Part shown: piece by piece, positions 1 to 8,204 of the stretch
Layout: every line of letters begins with the position of its first letter
How positions within the stretch are numbered: position 1 is the first letter of the stretch
DNA from: Candidimonas sp.
GTDB lineage: Bacteria; Pseudomonadota; Gammaproteobacteria; Burkholderiales; Burkholderiaceae_B
Reading direction: 5' to 3'
DNA length: 42,435 nucleotides
NCBI GenBank assembly: GCA_004297945.1
Contig: SCRC01000083.1
Span: 1 to 42,435, forward strand
Made by a program: the position numbers and the translations under genes
The notes under the pieces: generated by a model
What the model was told of the DNA's origin: nothing
The model's input: only the letters and a program-made list of their open reading frames with translations
Databases searched by the model: none

Positions 1-35
1 GCGACCGCTTTGAGCTCGCGTTTGTGTTCACCCAT
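1..35 (-). CDS. 5' end of an unidentified gene, cut by the window edge
   Basis: An ATG at 35 on the minus strand opens a frame reading MGEHKRELKAV before the window ends. It is preceded by a good Shine-Dalgarno, GAGGAG, about eight bases upstream. The gene would be divergent from the glutathione S-transferase at 122. Eleven residues are too few to name a family, so no function is proposed; the strong ribosome binding site is the only reason to call it. Confidence 0.4.
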   Translation of the reverse strand, partial: MGEHKRELKAV

Positions 36-121
36 CGGGCGATCTCCTCAATCCGCTGAAAACCAGCATGAATCCTCATTTTGCACCAAATAAAATGGGT
101 TCAACTGAGGAAAGTAGGATT

Positions 122-730
122 ATGAAGATTTATTTTTCGCCTGCCTCTCCGTTTGTGCGTAAATGCATGATTGTTGCGCAGGAACTGGGCCTTGCATCGC
201 AAATCGAAAAGCTACCCAGCGCCGCCAGCCCGGTTGTGCGCGATCAGACGGTTGCGGCTGCCAATCCTTTGGGCAAGGTGCCTACGCTTTTTACGGACAA
301 TGGCCAGGCTTTGTACGACAGCCGCGTTATTTGCGAATATCTGAATGACTTGGGCAAAGGAAATTTTTTCCCCAAAGACGCAGCTCTCAAATGGCAGGCG
401 CTCACCGAACAGTCGTTGGCTGACGGCATTCTGGATGCCGCATTGCTGGCTCGGTACGAGAATGCGATGCGCCCGCAAGAACTGCGCTGGGCGGCCTGGA
501 CGACGGGTCAGATGGATAAAATAAAAAGCGGCCTGGGCTATTTCGAAACGGTTATCGACACGCGCGGCAAGACCTTTGATATCGGTACGGTTGCGCTGGC
601 GTGCGCCTTGGGTTACCTGGATTTTCGTTTCCCGGATTACGATTGGCGCAGCCCCTACCCCACGGTAGCGGCCTGGTTCGCCGAAATAAGCAGGCGGCCT
701 TCGGTCGCCGATACGCTACCGTCTGTTTGA
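122..730 (+). CDS. Glutathione S-transferase family protein
   Basis: A 202-residue cytosolic GST-like protein. The N-terminus (MKIYFSPASPFVRKC) is the typical beta-alpha start of the thioredoxin-like domain. NPLGKVPTLF at about residues 48-57 carries the cis-proline preceding the glutathione-binding strand, and YDSRVICEYL follows at about 66-75; the rest is the helical C-terminal domain. An in-frame ATG at 68 would add 18 residues, but the start at 122 has GAGGAAAG just upstream and gives the family N-terminus. Probable role is glutathione conjugation or peroxide and xenobiotic handling; the substrate cannot be told. It stands alone ahead of waaC. Confidence 0.85.
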   Translation: MKIYFSPASPFVRKCMIVAQELGLASQIEKLPSAASPVVRDQTVAAANPLGKVPTLFTDNGQALYDSRVICEYLNDLGKGNFFPKDAALKWQALTEQSLADGILDAALLARYENAMRPQELRWAAWTTGQMDKIKSGLGYFETVIDTRGKTFDIGTVALACALGYLDFRFPDYDWRSPYPTVAAWFAEISRRPSVADTLPSV

Positions 731-820
731 TCATCGCGGGCAATTTATCGACGTGTGCCGTTCGTCGGCCTGGAACATGAGGGTTCAATATTAATTGCAT
801 GACCGTGCGCGACTTGTCTT

Positions 821-826
821 TATAAT
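821..826 (+). promoter_or_regulatory. Candidate -10 element of waaC, possibly giving a leaderless mRNA
   Basis: A perfect TATAAT lies with its last base only six bases before the waaC ATG at 833. No Shine-Dalgarno is visible in the intervening CGCGCC. A sigma70 start about seven bases after the -10 would coincide with the ATG. The upstream TTGCAT at 795 is about 20 bases away, which is too far for a good -35, so the call is tentative. Confidence 0.35.
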
Positions 827-832
827 CGCGCC

Positions 833-1852
833 ATGACGACAAAAATCCTTATTGTTCGCACGTCCTCGCTGGGGGATCTGGTGCATATGCTTCCGGCCAT
901 ATCCGATATTGCCCAGCATGTTCCGCAGGCGCAGATAGACTGGATAGTCGAAGAGGGTTTTGCCGAGATTCCCGCCTGGCATCCGGCCATCCACGAGGTC
1001 ATAACGGTGGCGCACCGGCGGTGGCGCAAGCACTGGTGGGCGGCTCAAGTCCGCGCCGAACGCGCGGCGTTGCGCAAAAATCTGCAATCACGCCACTATG
1101 ATGTGGTGCTCGATATGCAAGCCCTGATGAAATCGATATGGCTTGTGCGCCAGACCAATGGCCTGCGCCATGGGCTGGATCGGCGATCTGCGCGAGAGCC
1201 GCTGGCGTCTTTTTTTTACGACGTCAAACATACGGTCAAATTTTGGCAACCTGCGGTAACGCGGCAGCGTGAGCTTGCCGCTGCCACCTTTGCCTATACG
1301 TATAGCGGCGCACCCGATTTCGGACTGCAGTCGGTCATCAGCGGCGCTGTGATTCAACCCTATGCGGTCATCATGCCGTCGGCCAGTCGCGCCGACAAGC
1401 TCTGGCCGGTTGAGGACTGGCAGAAGGTTTTTTTGCGCCTGCAAGAGCATGGCCTGGCGTTGCGGCTTTTGGCAGGCAGCGAGGCCGAGACGGCTCGTGC
1501 CAATGAGCTTGTGGCGGGCCGAGCCAATGCACAGGTTTTACCTCGCATGGGCTTGAACGATATTGCCAAGGTCTTGTCCTGTGCGCAGGTGATGGTGGGG
1601 CTCGATAGCGGCCTGACGCACTTGTCGGCAGGCCTGGGGCGGCCCACCGTGGGCATCTACAAGGCTTCGACGCCGGTGCGTACCCCGCTCGAAGGGCCGG
1701 CCTACACGGCCAGTCTTGGCGAGCGCGGTAATGCGCCTTCGGCAGAAACCGTGCTGAGCGCCCTTGAGCAGGCTTTGGCCTATAGTGATTCGGGCAGCGC
1801 CCGCGATACCTCGCAAGGGTCTTACCGCCTGCCGGAGGGCGATTTCATTTAG
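833..1852 (+). CDS. waaC: Lipopolysaccharide heptosyltransferase I
   Basis: A 339-residue GT9-family glycosyltransferase that adds the first L-glycero-D-manno-heptose to Kdo2-lipid A on the inner face of the inner membrane. The N-terminus has the family pattern KILIVRTSSLGDLVHMLPAI, and the C-terminal half holds the nucleotide-sugar site VGLDSGLTHLSAGLGRPTVG (about residues 255-274). The full length matches WaaC. It is followed after 54 bases by waaA, the Kdo transferase that makes its acceptor, so the pair forms a core-LPS unit. The start has no evident Shine-Dalgarno but a close TATAAT upstream. Confidence 0.93.
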   Translation: MTTKILIVRTSSLGDLVHMLPAISDIAQHVPQAQIDWIVEEGFAEIPAWHPAIHEVITVAHRRWRKHWWAAQVRAERAALRKNLQSRHYDVVLDMQALMKSIWLVRQTNGLRHGLDRRSAREPLASFFYDVKHTVKFWQPAVTRQRELAAATFAYTYSGAPDFGLQSVISGAVIQPYAVIMPSASRADKLWPVEDWQKVFLRLQEHGLALRLLAGSEAETARANELVAGRANAQVLPRMGLNDIAKVLSCAQVMVGLDSGLTHLSAGLGRPTVGIYKASTPVRTPLEGPAYTASLGERGNAPSAETVLSALEQALAYSDSGSARDTSQGSYRLPEGDFI

Positions 1853-1906
1853 AATTGGCGTGTACGTCCTTTAGTTACAATTTTTCTGTACGGCGGTGCC
1901 TTTTCA

Positions 1907-3274
1907 TTGAATCGCTTTTTCTATACTGCTTTTATTCGTTTGCTGTCGCCCGGCTTGTTGGGGTGGATGGCGTTGCGCGCTCGGCGGGCGGGCGGCGAAT
2001 GGGGCGTATGGTCGGGTAGCCGTTTCGGCCGTTATGCGGGGGCGAGCGCGCTGAAAAAACCTGTCTGGGTGCATGCGGTCAGCCTGGGCGAGACACGCGC
2101 GGCGCAGCCGCTTGTGCAGGCTTTGCTCGATCAGGGTGAGAGCGTGCTCCTCACGCACATGACTGTGACAGGGCGCGCGGAGGGGGCTCGAGCTTTTGCA
2201 CCGGCTATTGCCCAGGGCCGGCTAAAGCAGGAGTGGCTGCCTTACGATTTTCCTGGTTGCACGCAGCGGTTTGTGGCGCATTACCGGCCGCTCATAGGCA
2301 TATTGATCGAACGCGAGGTTTGGCCCAATGCGATTGCAGCGGCCCGTCGCGCACACATACCCATGATGCTGGTCAGCGCGCGTTTTTCCGATCACGCTTT
2401 ACGTCAAAGTCTGCGAGCCGGGCGCGTCATGCGTGAGGCTTATGGCAGCCTCGATGCGGTCTATGCCCAGACGTTGAACGATGCGCAGCGCCTTGAGCAG
2501 GCTGGTGCTTTGGCGGTGCGCGTGTCGGGTAATTTCAAGTTCGATATTTCCCTGCCTGCAGACAAGGTGGCGCGCGGCAAGGCCTTCAATGCGGCGCTCA
2601 AACGCAAGGTTATCGCCATTGCCAGTACGCGCGAAGGTGAGGACCAGTTATTTGTGGCCGCAATAGCCCGCAAGGTCAAGCGCGCCCGCATGAAGGGCAA
2701 GGATATGGCCGAGAGTGTGATGTTTTATTTGATCCCGCGCCATCCACAGCGTTTCGAAGTGGCGGCCGCCTTGCTGAAAAAGGCACAGTTGCCGTTTATG
2801 CGGCGCTCCCAGTTGGTCGACATCGGCCAGGCCGGAGCTGCGGCCTTGCGTGCCGGCGGCCAACCTTTGGTGCTGCTGGGCGATAGCCTGGGCGAAATGC
2901 CCAGCTATTATTCGAGCAGCCATATCGCGATTGTGGCGGGCAGTTTTGAGCCCATGGGCGGACAGAATCTGATCGAGGCGTGTGCCGCCGGGGTGCCAGT
3001 ACTGGTGGGGCCACATACCTGGAATTTCGAGCAGGTGGTGGCCGACGCGATCGATCAAGGCGCTGCAATACGGGTACAGACTGTCGATGACGCCTTGTGC
3101 AAGGCGCTGGAATTGCTGGATCAGCCTGCGGAGCTGAGCGAAATGGGTCAGGCTGGCGCGCATTGGGTGCAAAAGCACACCGGCGCCATCGCCAGGGTCA
3201 TCGCCGGGCTGAACGAAATCAAGGCCCAGACGGTGGCACCCACAAGGGGTGCCACTACAAATGTCCTCCCGTGA
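1907..3274 (+). CDS. waaA: 3-deoxy-D-manno-octulosonic-acid (Kdo) transferase
   Basis: A 455-residue WaaA/KdtA, the membrane-associated GT30 enzyme that transfers Kdo from CMP-Kdo to lipid IVA. Visible are the N-terminal hydrophobic helix (FIRLLSPGLLGWMAL), the catalytic-domain start PVWVHAVSLGETRAAQPLV with the conserved Glu, the IEREVWPN motif, and the C-terminal PMGGQNLIEACAAGVPVLVGPHTWNF region. The start is TTG at 1907, chosen because it gives the family N-terminus MNRFFYTAF. The last residues (APTRGATTN) are encoded by a REP-like element, so the repeat has supplied the protein's tail. The gene is convergent with galU. Confidence 0.93.
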   Translation: MNRFFYTAFIRLLSPGLLGWMALRARRAGGEWGVWSGSRFGRYAGASALKKPVWVHAVSLGETRAAQPLVQALLDQGESVLLTHMTVTGRAEGARAFAPAIAQGRLKQEWLPYDFPGCTQRFVAHYRPLIGILIEREVWPNAIAAARRAHIPMMLVSARFSDHALRQSLRAGRVMREAYGSLDAVYAQTLNDAQRLEQAGALAVRVSGNFKFDISLPADKVARGKAFNAALKRKVIAIASTREGEDQLFVAAIARKVKRARMKGKDMAESVMFYLIPRHPQRFEVAAALLKKAQLPFMRRSQLVDIGQAGAAALRAGGQPLVLLGDSLGEMPSYYSSSHIAIVAGSFEPMGGQNLIEACAAGVPVLVGPHTWNFEQVVADAIDQGAAIRVQTVDDALCKALELLDQPAELSEMGQAGAHWVQKHTGAIARVIAGLNEIKAQTVAPTRGATTNVLP

Positions 3275-3330
3275 TGTCATGGCGGGTGGCACGGGTTTGT
3301 AGCGGCACCCCTTGTGGGTGCCACCGTCTG
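3226..3330. repeat. REP-like pair, A type, facing inward (about 35-bp inverted repeat)
   Basis: Two copies of the A-type hairpin (GGCACCC, loop CTTGT, GGGTGCC) face each other. The left copy is reversed with its hairpin at 3235-3253, and the right copy is forward at 3304-3322. Including flanks (CAGACGGT outside, CTACAAA inside) the arms match over about 35 bases with a single difference, separated by about 35 bases. The left arm lies inside the 3' end of waaA. Placed between convergent waaA and galU, it could act as a bidirectional transcription end, although neither hairpin has a clear T-tract. Confidence 0.85.
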
Positions 3331-3365
3331 CAGCAATAGGCCGGCTCAGGCCGGACTGCGCGCCA

Positions 3366-4196
3366 TCAAAGCCCGTGATATTTGCGGCCCAATTCCAGAG
3401 TGGCCTGAAAGAACCCCGCCTTGCTGCCGCAATCGTAGCGCAGGCCTTCATACTCAAAGCCGTATACCCCCCGCGTGCTCAGCAAACTTGCGATACCGTC
3501 GGTCAGCTGAATTTCGCCGCCCACCCCTGCCTGGACTTGGCGCAGGTGCTCGAAGATTTCAGGCTCCAGCACGTAGCGCCCAACTACGGCGAGCGTGGTG
3601 GGCGCCACCTCGGGCGCGGGTTTTTCCACGATCCCTGTCAGACGTGTCGTTTTGTCGTTGATCCGGTTGCCGGAAATAATTCCGTATTTATTTGTTTGAT
3701 CGTGTGGCACGTTTTGTATGGCAAGGACGCTGCCATTTTGCTGGTGCGCCGCTTCGATCAGTTGGTGCGTGACCGATGTGGTGGCATCGATCAGATCGTC
3801 GGCCAGCAGGACGACGAAAGGCTCATTGCCCACGATAGGCGCCGCGCACAGCACGGCGTGGCCCAGCCCCAGCGGTGCGGATTGCCGGGTGTAAATGCAA
3901 TTGACGTGGGCGGGAATGATGTTGCGTATGGCGTCGAGCAGCTTTATTTTGTTCTTCGATTCCAGGTCCGCTTCAAGTTCTGGAACACTATCAAAATGAT
4001 CTTCGATAGCCCGTTTGTTGCGGCCTGTTATGAAAATCAAATCGGTGATGCCCGCCGCAATCGCCTCTTCGACCGCATATTGAATCAGCGGCTTGTCCAC
4101 GATGGGCAGCATTTCCTTGGGCATCGCCTTGGTGGCCGGCAGAAAACGGGTGCCCAGCCCGGCGACAGGAAATACGGCTTTGCGGATTGGCTTCAT
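3366..4196 (-). CDS. galU: UTP-glucose-1-phosphate uridylyltransferase
   Basis: A 276-residue enzyme making UDP-glucose for LPS and exopolysaccharide. The N-terminal nucleotidyltransferase signature [20 protein letters not shown] (residues about 9-28) is complete. [18 protein letters not shown], the sugar-binding GIVEKPAPE and the C-terminal [17 protein letters not shown] of the GalU family are also present. Length is normal for bacterial GalU. It is convergent with waaA and separated from it by the REP-like pair. No strong Shine-Dalgarno is visible before the ATG at 4196. Confidence 0.95.
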   Translation of the reverse strand: MKPIRKAVFPVAGLGTRFLPATKAMPKEMLPIVDKPLIQYAVEEAIAAGITDLIFITGRNKRAIEDHFDSVPELEADLESKNKIKLLDAIRNIIPAHVNCIYTRQSAPLGLGHAVLCAAPIVGNEPFVVLLADDLIDATTSVTHQLIEAAHQQNGSVLAIQNVPHDQTNKYGIISGNRINDKTTRLTGIVEKPAPEVAPTTLAVVGRYVLEPEIFEHLRQVQAGVGGEIQLTDGIASLLSTRGVYGFEYEGLRYDCGSKAGFFQATLELGRKYHGL

Positions 4197-4360
4197 GACG
4201 AATAATTACTTTGAGTGTTTTGCAAGTCTATTATTTTATGGGATAAAGCTTTTGGATGTATTAGCGATGCCTGGAACAAGTCTGGTCTCATTTCTATACG
4301 TCGGTTTATCAAACTATTCTTGATGAATGGGTTGGGAAGTGCGAATAAACGAACATTTTT

Positions 4361-4370
4361 TGATATATCA
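4361..4370. promoter_or_regulatory. Short palindrome TGATATATCA, possible operator
   Basis: A perfect 10-bp palindrome sits in the 283-bp AT-richer gap between galU and the GntR-family regulator, about 110 bases before the regulator's ATG. FCD-type GntR proteins bind short AT-rich palindromes and often control their own gene. The assignment rests only on position and symmetry. Apart from this I see no convincing feature in 4197-4479. Confidence 0.25.
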
Positions 4371-4479
4371 GCCGCCCGTCATTAGAATGAGTCGTAAGAG
4401 GATGGTTGCCCCGTTTGACGATCACGACGGTCGCGCGGTAAATGGATGATGGTTCGAACGCTGTCTGGAGTAATTCGGA

Positions 4480-5247
4480 ATGGAAAAGGATGAATTGTCG
4501 GAGCCGCTTGTGTCTGTTTCTGCTACAGATCGTGTGCGTCGAGAAATCGAAACTCGGATTGTTGCGGGCTTGCTGCCTCCGGGGGTACAACTGGATGAAG
4601 ACCAGCTAAGTCAGATATTTTCGACTTCTCGTACTCCCGTTCGAGAAGCCTTGCTGCAATTGCAGGTTCTGGGCTTTGTGCGAATAGCGCCGCGTTCGGG
4701 CACCTATGTGGTGCAGCTATCGGCAAAGGAATTGGCCGATATATTCGAAAGTCTGGCATACGCCGAGGGCTTGTGCGCGCGGCTGGTGGTGCGGCGCGTA
4801 GATGCGGCGCAGATCAAGGGCTTGCGCTTATTACATAAAGAAGGCAAGCGCGCAGTGACTCGTAAAAGCCTGGAGGATTACTCCAATTACAACAAGGCTT
4901 TCCACAATTTCTTTTATGCCAATTGCGGCAATGCTTATTTGATCAACCAGATTACACAAATGCGCAAGCGCACGAACCCTTACCGCATGCGCCATTTCGA
5001 CTATACCGACCGCATGGCCAGCTCCTGGTTCGAGCATGATCGTTTGCTGCTGGCGGTAATGAGCAAAGATGATCATATGGCTGAGCGCGAAGCAACAGAA
5101 CATATTTTGATTGGCGGCAAGGATTTTTGCGACCTGGCGGCGGCGTCTCCGGAATATCTGCGGTTCGATCCGGACACCAGCGCTGCATGGGATTGCGGCA
5201 TTGCCGATATGCCACATCTGTTTGCGCCGATGCCTTCCGTGCATTAG
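4480..5247 (+). CDS. GntR-family transcriptional regulator, FCD subfamily
   Basis: A 255-residue DNA-binding regulator. Residues about 15-80 form the winged helix-turn-helix: DRVRREIETRIVAGLLPPG, then LSQIFSTSRTPVREAL (the recognition helix with TPVREAL), and the wing RIAPRSGTYV. The remainder is the helical FCD ligand domain. The ATG at 4480 is preceded by CTGGAG. It lies 61 bases upstream of, and co-directional with, a Bug receptor and an arylmalonate decarboxylase homologue, so it probably senses the substrate or product of that pathway. The ligand is unknown. Confidence 0.88.
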   Translation: MEKDELSEPLVSVSATDRVRREIETRIVAGLLPPGVQLDEDQLSQIFSTSRTPVREALLQLQVLGFVRIAPRSGTYVVQLSAKELADIFESLAYAEGLCARLVVRRVDAAQIKGLRLLHKEGKRAVTRKSLEDYSNYNKAFHNFFYANCGNAYLINQITQMRKRTNPYRMRHFDYTDRMASSWFEHDRLLLAVMSKDDHMAEREATEHILIGGKDFCDLAAASPEYLRFDPDTSAAWDCGIADMPHLFAPMPSVH

Positions 5248-5308
5248 CAGAACGCGTATTAAAGAAGTGATGGTTGGCTAATACTCTTTACGTAGGGTGG
5301 AGACGGTT

Positions 5309-6262
5309 ATGTTCAAAAAAATGGCATTAGCGGTAGTGTTAAGTGTGGGTTCGATTGCCCCAGTCTTTGCTCAAACGGCACCTCTCAAAATTGTTGTCGG
5401 GTTCGCGCCAGGCGGCGGAGTGGATGCATTGGCCAGGATTACGGCCCGGCAGCTTGAAAAAACGCTTAAGCGCTCGGTGGTGGTGGAAAATAAATCGGGG
5501 GCAGGCGGCACGATTGCCGCCGATTACGTGGCCAACTCGGCGCGCGACGGTAATACCTTGCTGTTGGGCGATTCGTCCTTGCTGATTGCGCCGCACATTT
5601 ATCCAACGGTTGCGTACAAATTGCCGGGAAGTTTCGAGCCTGTGGGCATGGTCGGACAGGCCGATCTGGCGATTGCGGTGCCTGGCAGCAGTCCGGCTAA
5701 AACACTGGCCGATTTTTTGGCCATGGCAAAAAAAGAGCCAGGCAAGTATTCCTTTGCCTCGGTTGGGGTTGGGTCGATTCATCACTTGGCTGGCGAATTG
5801 CTGGAACTCAAGGCAGGTGTAAAGCTTCTGCACGTTCCGTATCGCGGCGGCAGCAAGGCCAATCAGGCAGTGGCGGCGGGCGAGGTGTCGATGTCTATTG
5901 CCAGTATCGCTTCGGCCAAGGGCCTTGCGCAGGCTGGAAAAATCCGCATTCTTGCGGTTTTGTCGGCTAAAAGATTTCCTACCTTGCCTAATATTCCCAC
6001 GGTGGCCGAAACGGTGCCTGGTTATGACGTGACTCCATCGCTGTTCCTGCTGGCGCCCAAGGGTGCGCCGGCCAGCGCGCTGGCACCGGTGACAGCTGCC
6101 CTGAAGCATGTGCTGCGGGAAAAGGCCGTGCAGGATGCGTTCATCGTGCAAGGGTCGGTGGCACAGTACCGCGATCCCGTGTGGCAAGCCGACTGGATGC
6201 ATCGCGAGGAGGCGCGCTGGGTTGATGTGATCAAGCAGGCGCATCTGAAATTCAATAATTAG
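5309..6262 (+). CDS. Bug-family tripartite tricarboxylate transporter substrate-binding protein
   Basis: A 317-residue periplasmic receptor (TctC/Bug family). The signal peptide MFKKMALAVVLSVGSIAPVFA is followed by the mature start QTAPLKIVVGFAPGGGVDALAR, the hallmark first strand and loop. IPTVAETVPGYDV near residue 230 is also typical. The start at 5309 is preferred over an in-frame GTG at 5297 because it has GTGGAG at correct spacing and begins the signal peptide cleanly. No TctA/TctB membrane genes lie in the window, which is usual for orphan Bug receptors. Its gene partners suggest it binds a malonate-type acid, by inference only. Confidence 0.92.
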   Translation: MFKKMALAVVLSVGSIAPVFAQTAPLKIVVGFAPGGGVDALARITARQLEKTLKRSVVVENKSGAGGTIAADYVANSARDGNTLLLGDSSLLIAPHIYPTVAYKLPGSFEPVGMVGQADLAIAVPGSSPAKTLADFLAMAKKEPGKYSFASVGVGSIHHLAGELLELKAGVKLLHVPYRGGSKANQAVAAGEVSMSIASIASAKGLAQAGKIRILAVLSAKRFPTLPNIPTVAETVPGYDVTPSLFLLAPKGAPASALAPVTAALKHVLREKAVQDAFIVQGSVAQYRDPVWQADWMHREEARWVDVIKQAHLKFNN

Positions 6263-6277
6263 CCGTGGTGCGCTTTC

Positions 6278-7018
6278 ATGAACACGATATCCCCTGAAGA
6301 AAGTCAAAAGGCCATAGGGCTGATAGTTCCACCGGCTAGCGCGCAAGTGCCAGTCGATGCAGGGCTTATGTACCCTGGCCTGAAATTCATTGCCAGAGGT
6401 CTGGCGCTGGGTTCGGTCGACAAGAAGGGCTACGACGCAGTGATCGAGCATGTGGTTGAAAAGGCCAGGGATCTGGCAGCCGAAGGGGTTTCGGCGATCT
6501 CCTTGATGGGAACGTCGCTTAGTTTTTATCGCGGCGCCAATCTGAATCAACAGTTGAAAGATGAAATGGAGCAGGCTTGCGGCTTACCTTGCACCACCAT
6601 GAGCTACGCAATTGTGCATGGCATGCGCAAGCTGGATTTGAAGACGGTGGCTGTGGCGACGGCATACGTGGATGACGTTAACCGACGGCTGGCTGTTTTT
6701 TTGAACGGCGAAGATATCGCTGTGGCAAGCACCAAAGGCTTGGGGCTAAATGGGGTGCGCGAGGTGGCGTTGGTGTCTACCGAGACGCTGGTGCGTCTTT
6801 GCCTGGACGCATGGGATGAGGCGAATGGGCGCGCCGGTGGCATTGTCTTGTCCTGCGGCGGCCTTGTTACCTTGGATACGGTCGCACAGGTTGAGCGGCA
6901 ATTGGGTGTTCCTGTCGTGGCCAGTTCGCCAGCGGGGTTCTGGGATGTGGTGGGCACGGCAGGCCTAGATAGCCGGGTTCAGGGCTTTGGCAGATTGGCC
7001 GCTACGTCCTGGTTGTGA
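6278..7018 (+). CDS. Arylmalonate decarboxylase homologue (Asp/Glu racemase superfamily)
   Basis: A 246-residue cytosolic protein strongly resembling, from memory, arylmalonate decarboxylase (EC 4.1.1.76) of Bordetella bronchiseptica. The dioxyanion-hole segment LMGTSLSFYRG is present with Gly78, Thr79 and Ser80 (AMDase Gly74, Thr75, Ser76). Tyr52 and Tyr130 match Tyr48 and Tyr126. The catalytic Cys193 sits in LSCGGLVTLD, where AMDase has Cys188. The first of the two cysteines used by true racemases is Gly here, which fits a decarboxylase rather than a racemase. The gene starts 15 bases after the Bug receptor in a likely operon with the GntR regulator. The natural substrate of AMDases is not established. 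Confidence 0.85.
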   Translation: MNTISPEESQKAIGLIVPPASAQVPVDAGLMYPGLKFIARGLALGSVDKKGYDAVIEHVVEKARDLAAEGVSAISLMGTSLSFYRGANLNQQLKDEMEQACGLPCTTMSYAIVHGMRKLDLKTVAVATAYVDDVNRRLAVFLNGEDIAVASTKGLGLNGVREVALVSTETLVRLCLDAWDEANGRAGGIVLSCGGLVTLDTVAQVERQLGVPVVASSPAGFWDVVGTAGLDSRVQGFGRLAATSWL

Positions 7019-7025
7019 TCTCGCA

Positions 7026-7055
7026 CTTGTAGCGGCACCCCTTGTGGGTGCCATT
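7026..7055 (+). repeat. REP-like hairpin, A type, single forward copy
   Basis: CTTGTAGCG is followed by a perfect 7-bp stem (GGCACCC/GGGTGCC) with loop CTTGT. It lies eight bases after the stop of the arylmalonate decarboxylase homologue and before the convergent small gene ending at 7089, so it may mark the transcript end. Confidence 0.85.
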
Positions 7056-7088
7056 TGACGCCCAAATGAAGCCAGGGCTGTGGTGTCT

Positions 7089-7301
7089 CTATGGTTTGCC
7101 CTTCGGCGCTGCCGGGGGCGCGCTCGCGGCGGGCTGAGCGCCGTCGGAGGGAGTCCCAAGCTTGATCGATTCGGGGTTTTTTTGCGTCAGCAGCATGCGG
7201 GCATCGCGCCCTTGCTCACTGGGCGGGTTGCCCAAAAAGCCTTGGCCGTAACCCAGGACGATGAGGTTGGCGATCAGAATGAGCAGAAATAAAAAGCGCA
7301 T
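7089..7301 (-). CDS. Small membrane-anchored protein downstream of coaX
   Basis: A 70-residue protein with one N-terminal hydrophobic segment (MRFLFLLILIANLIVLGYGQ) and a Pro/Ala-rich, probably disordered tail. The ATG at 7301 is preferred to a TTG at 7310. It lies just downstream of birA-coaX on the same strand. In many betaproteobacteria this position holds a SPOR-domain protein with a very similar N-terminus; here the C-terminal SPOR domain is absent. It may be a shortened relative that keeps only the membrane anchor. No function is assigned. Confidence 0.6.
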   Translation of the reverse strand: MRFLFLLILIANLIVLGYGQGFLGNPPSEQGRDARMLLTQKNPESIKLGTPSDGAQPAASAPPAAPKGKP

Positions 7302-7385
7302 GGCCGACAAGGACGAAAAATGGTTTGAACTATGCGGGCAGCTTTGGCTTGGCCCAAGTGTTCTGTATTGTAGTTCGAAGTCCGA

Positions 7386-8204
7386 TTACTGTTCGCAGGC
7401 CAGGCGGGCCAGGCCGTCGAGCACCGGGGCAGGCAGCCATTCTATGGGCGTGATCGGCAGGCCCAGGCGAGTCTGGGCCGCCGCGAGCAGGGCTATTGTT
7501 TCTTGCCGAACGATGGGCCAGCCGCCGCCTGCGCTGTATACGCGCGGGGGGCTGCCGTAGTGCTCCAGCCCGGTCAGCCATTGCCGCAATACGGCGCCGG
7601 CCTGTGCGGCGGCGATGCCGGTGGCGATAGCTCCGTGCGTATCGGTGGGATAGGCGGCCGTTGCTCCCTGGGCTTGCGGCAGATTGGCGGTGGCCTGGGC
7701 GAGCGTCGTGCGCATGAGTTCTGGTCCGGGAAGAATCAGGCCGCCCTCAAAGCGTAAGCGGGGCCCAAGTGTATCGATGGTCGTCGCGGTGCCGAAGCTG
7801 GCAAGCATCAACACGGGTTCGGCCGTAGGGTCGGTTGTCTGGTTCGCGCCTGTGTTCCGTGCACGCTGCGCCAGGGCCAGCATCGACACCCAGCGGTCGG
7901 GGCCTAGCTGGTCCGGAGACTGGTACCGATTGCGTACGCCTAGCGCTTCGCTGCGACTGGTTACCCAGGTTATGGGACACGTATGCAAAGCCAGGAGGGA
8001 CTCGATTGCCGAGCGGATCGGTGCCCCAGCCACGTTGACCCCAAGGGCCGCGATAGGTGCGGCGGGAAGTTGCGCCAACCAGTGCGGCAACTGACCCACA
8101 GCGGCGTGGTCGAGCGTCAGCGCGACCGCTTCACGCCTGCCGCTTTGCTGCTCGACCCAGCCGAACTTGATCCGGGTGTTGCCCGCGTCGACCAAAAGCA
8201 TCAT
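7386..8204 (-). CDS. coaX: Type III pantothenate kinase
   Basis: A 272-residue cytosolic kinase (CoaX/Baf) of the ASKHA fold that phosphorylates pantothenate in coenzyme A synthesis. The phosphate-1 loop MLLVDAGNTRIKFGW opens the protein. The GPDRWVSMLAL segment and SFGTATTIDTL (phosphate 2 region) follow, as does the late YSAGGGWP. The ATG at 8204 overlaps the birA stop by four bases (ATGA), so the two genes are translationally coupled. The linked Bordetella homologue was first named Baf and is joined to birA in the same order. Confidence 0.93.
   Translation of the reverse strand: MMLLVDAGNTRIKFGWVEQQSGRREAVALTLDHAAVGQLPHWLAQLPAAPIAALGVNVAGAPIRSAIESLLALHTCPITWVTSRSEALGVRNRYQSPDQLGPDRWVSMLALAQRARNTGANQTTDPTAEPVLMLASFGTATTIDTLGPRLRFEGGLILPGPELMRTTLAQATANLPQAQGATAAYPTDTHGAIATGIAAAQAGAVLRQWLTGLEHYGSPPRVYSAGGGWPIVRQETIALLAAAQTRLGLPITPIEWLPAPVLDGLARLACEQ

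Noticed and set aside
3312..4205. A 297-codon open frame on the plus strand opposite galU
   Set aside because: It is the antisense shadow of galU, with no family features and no ribosome binding site; galU has complete motifs.
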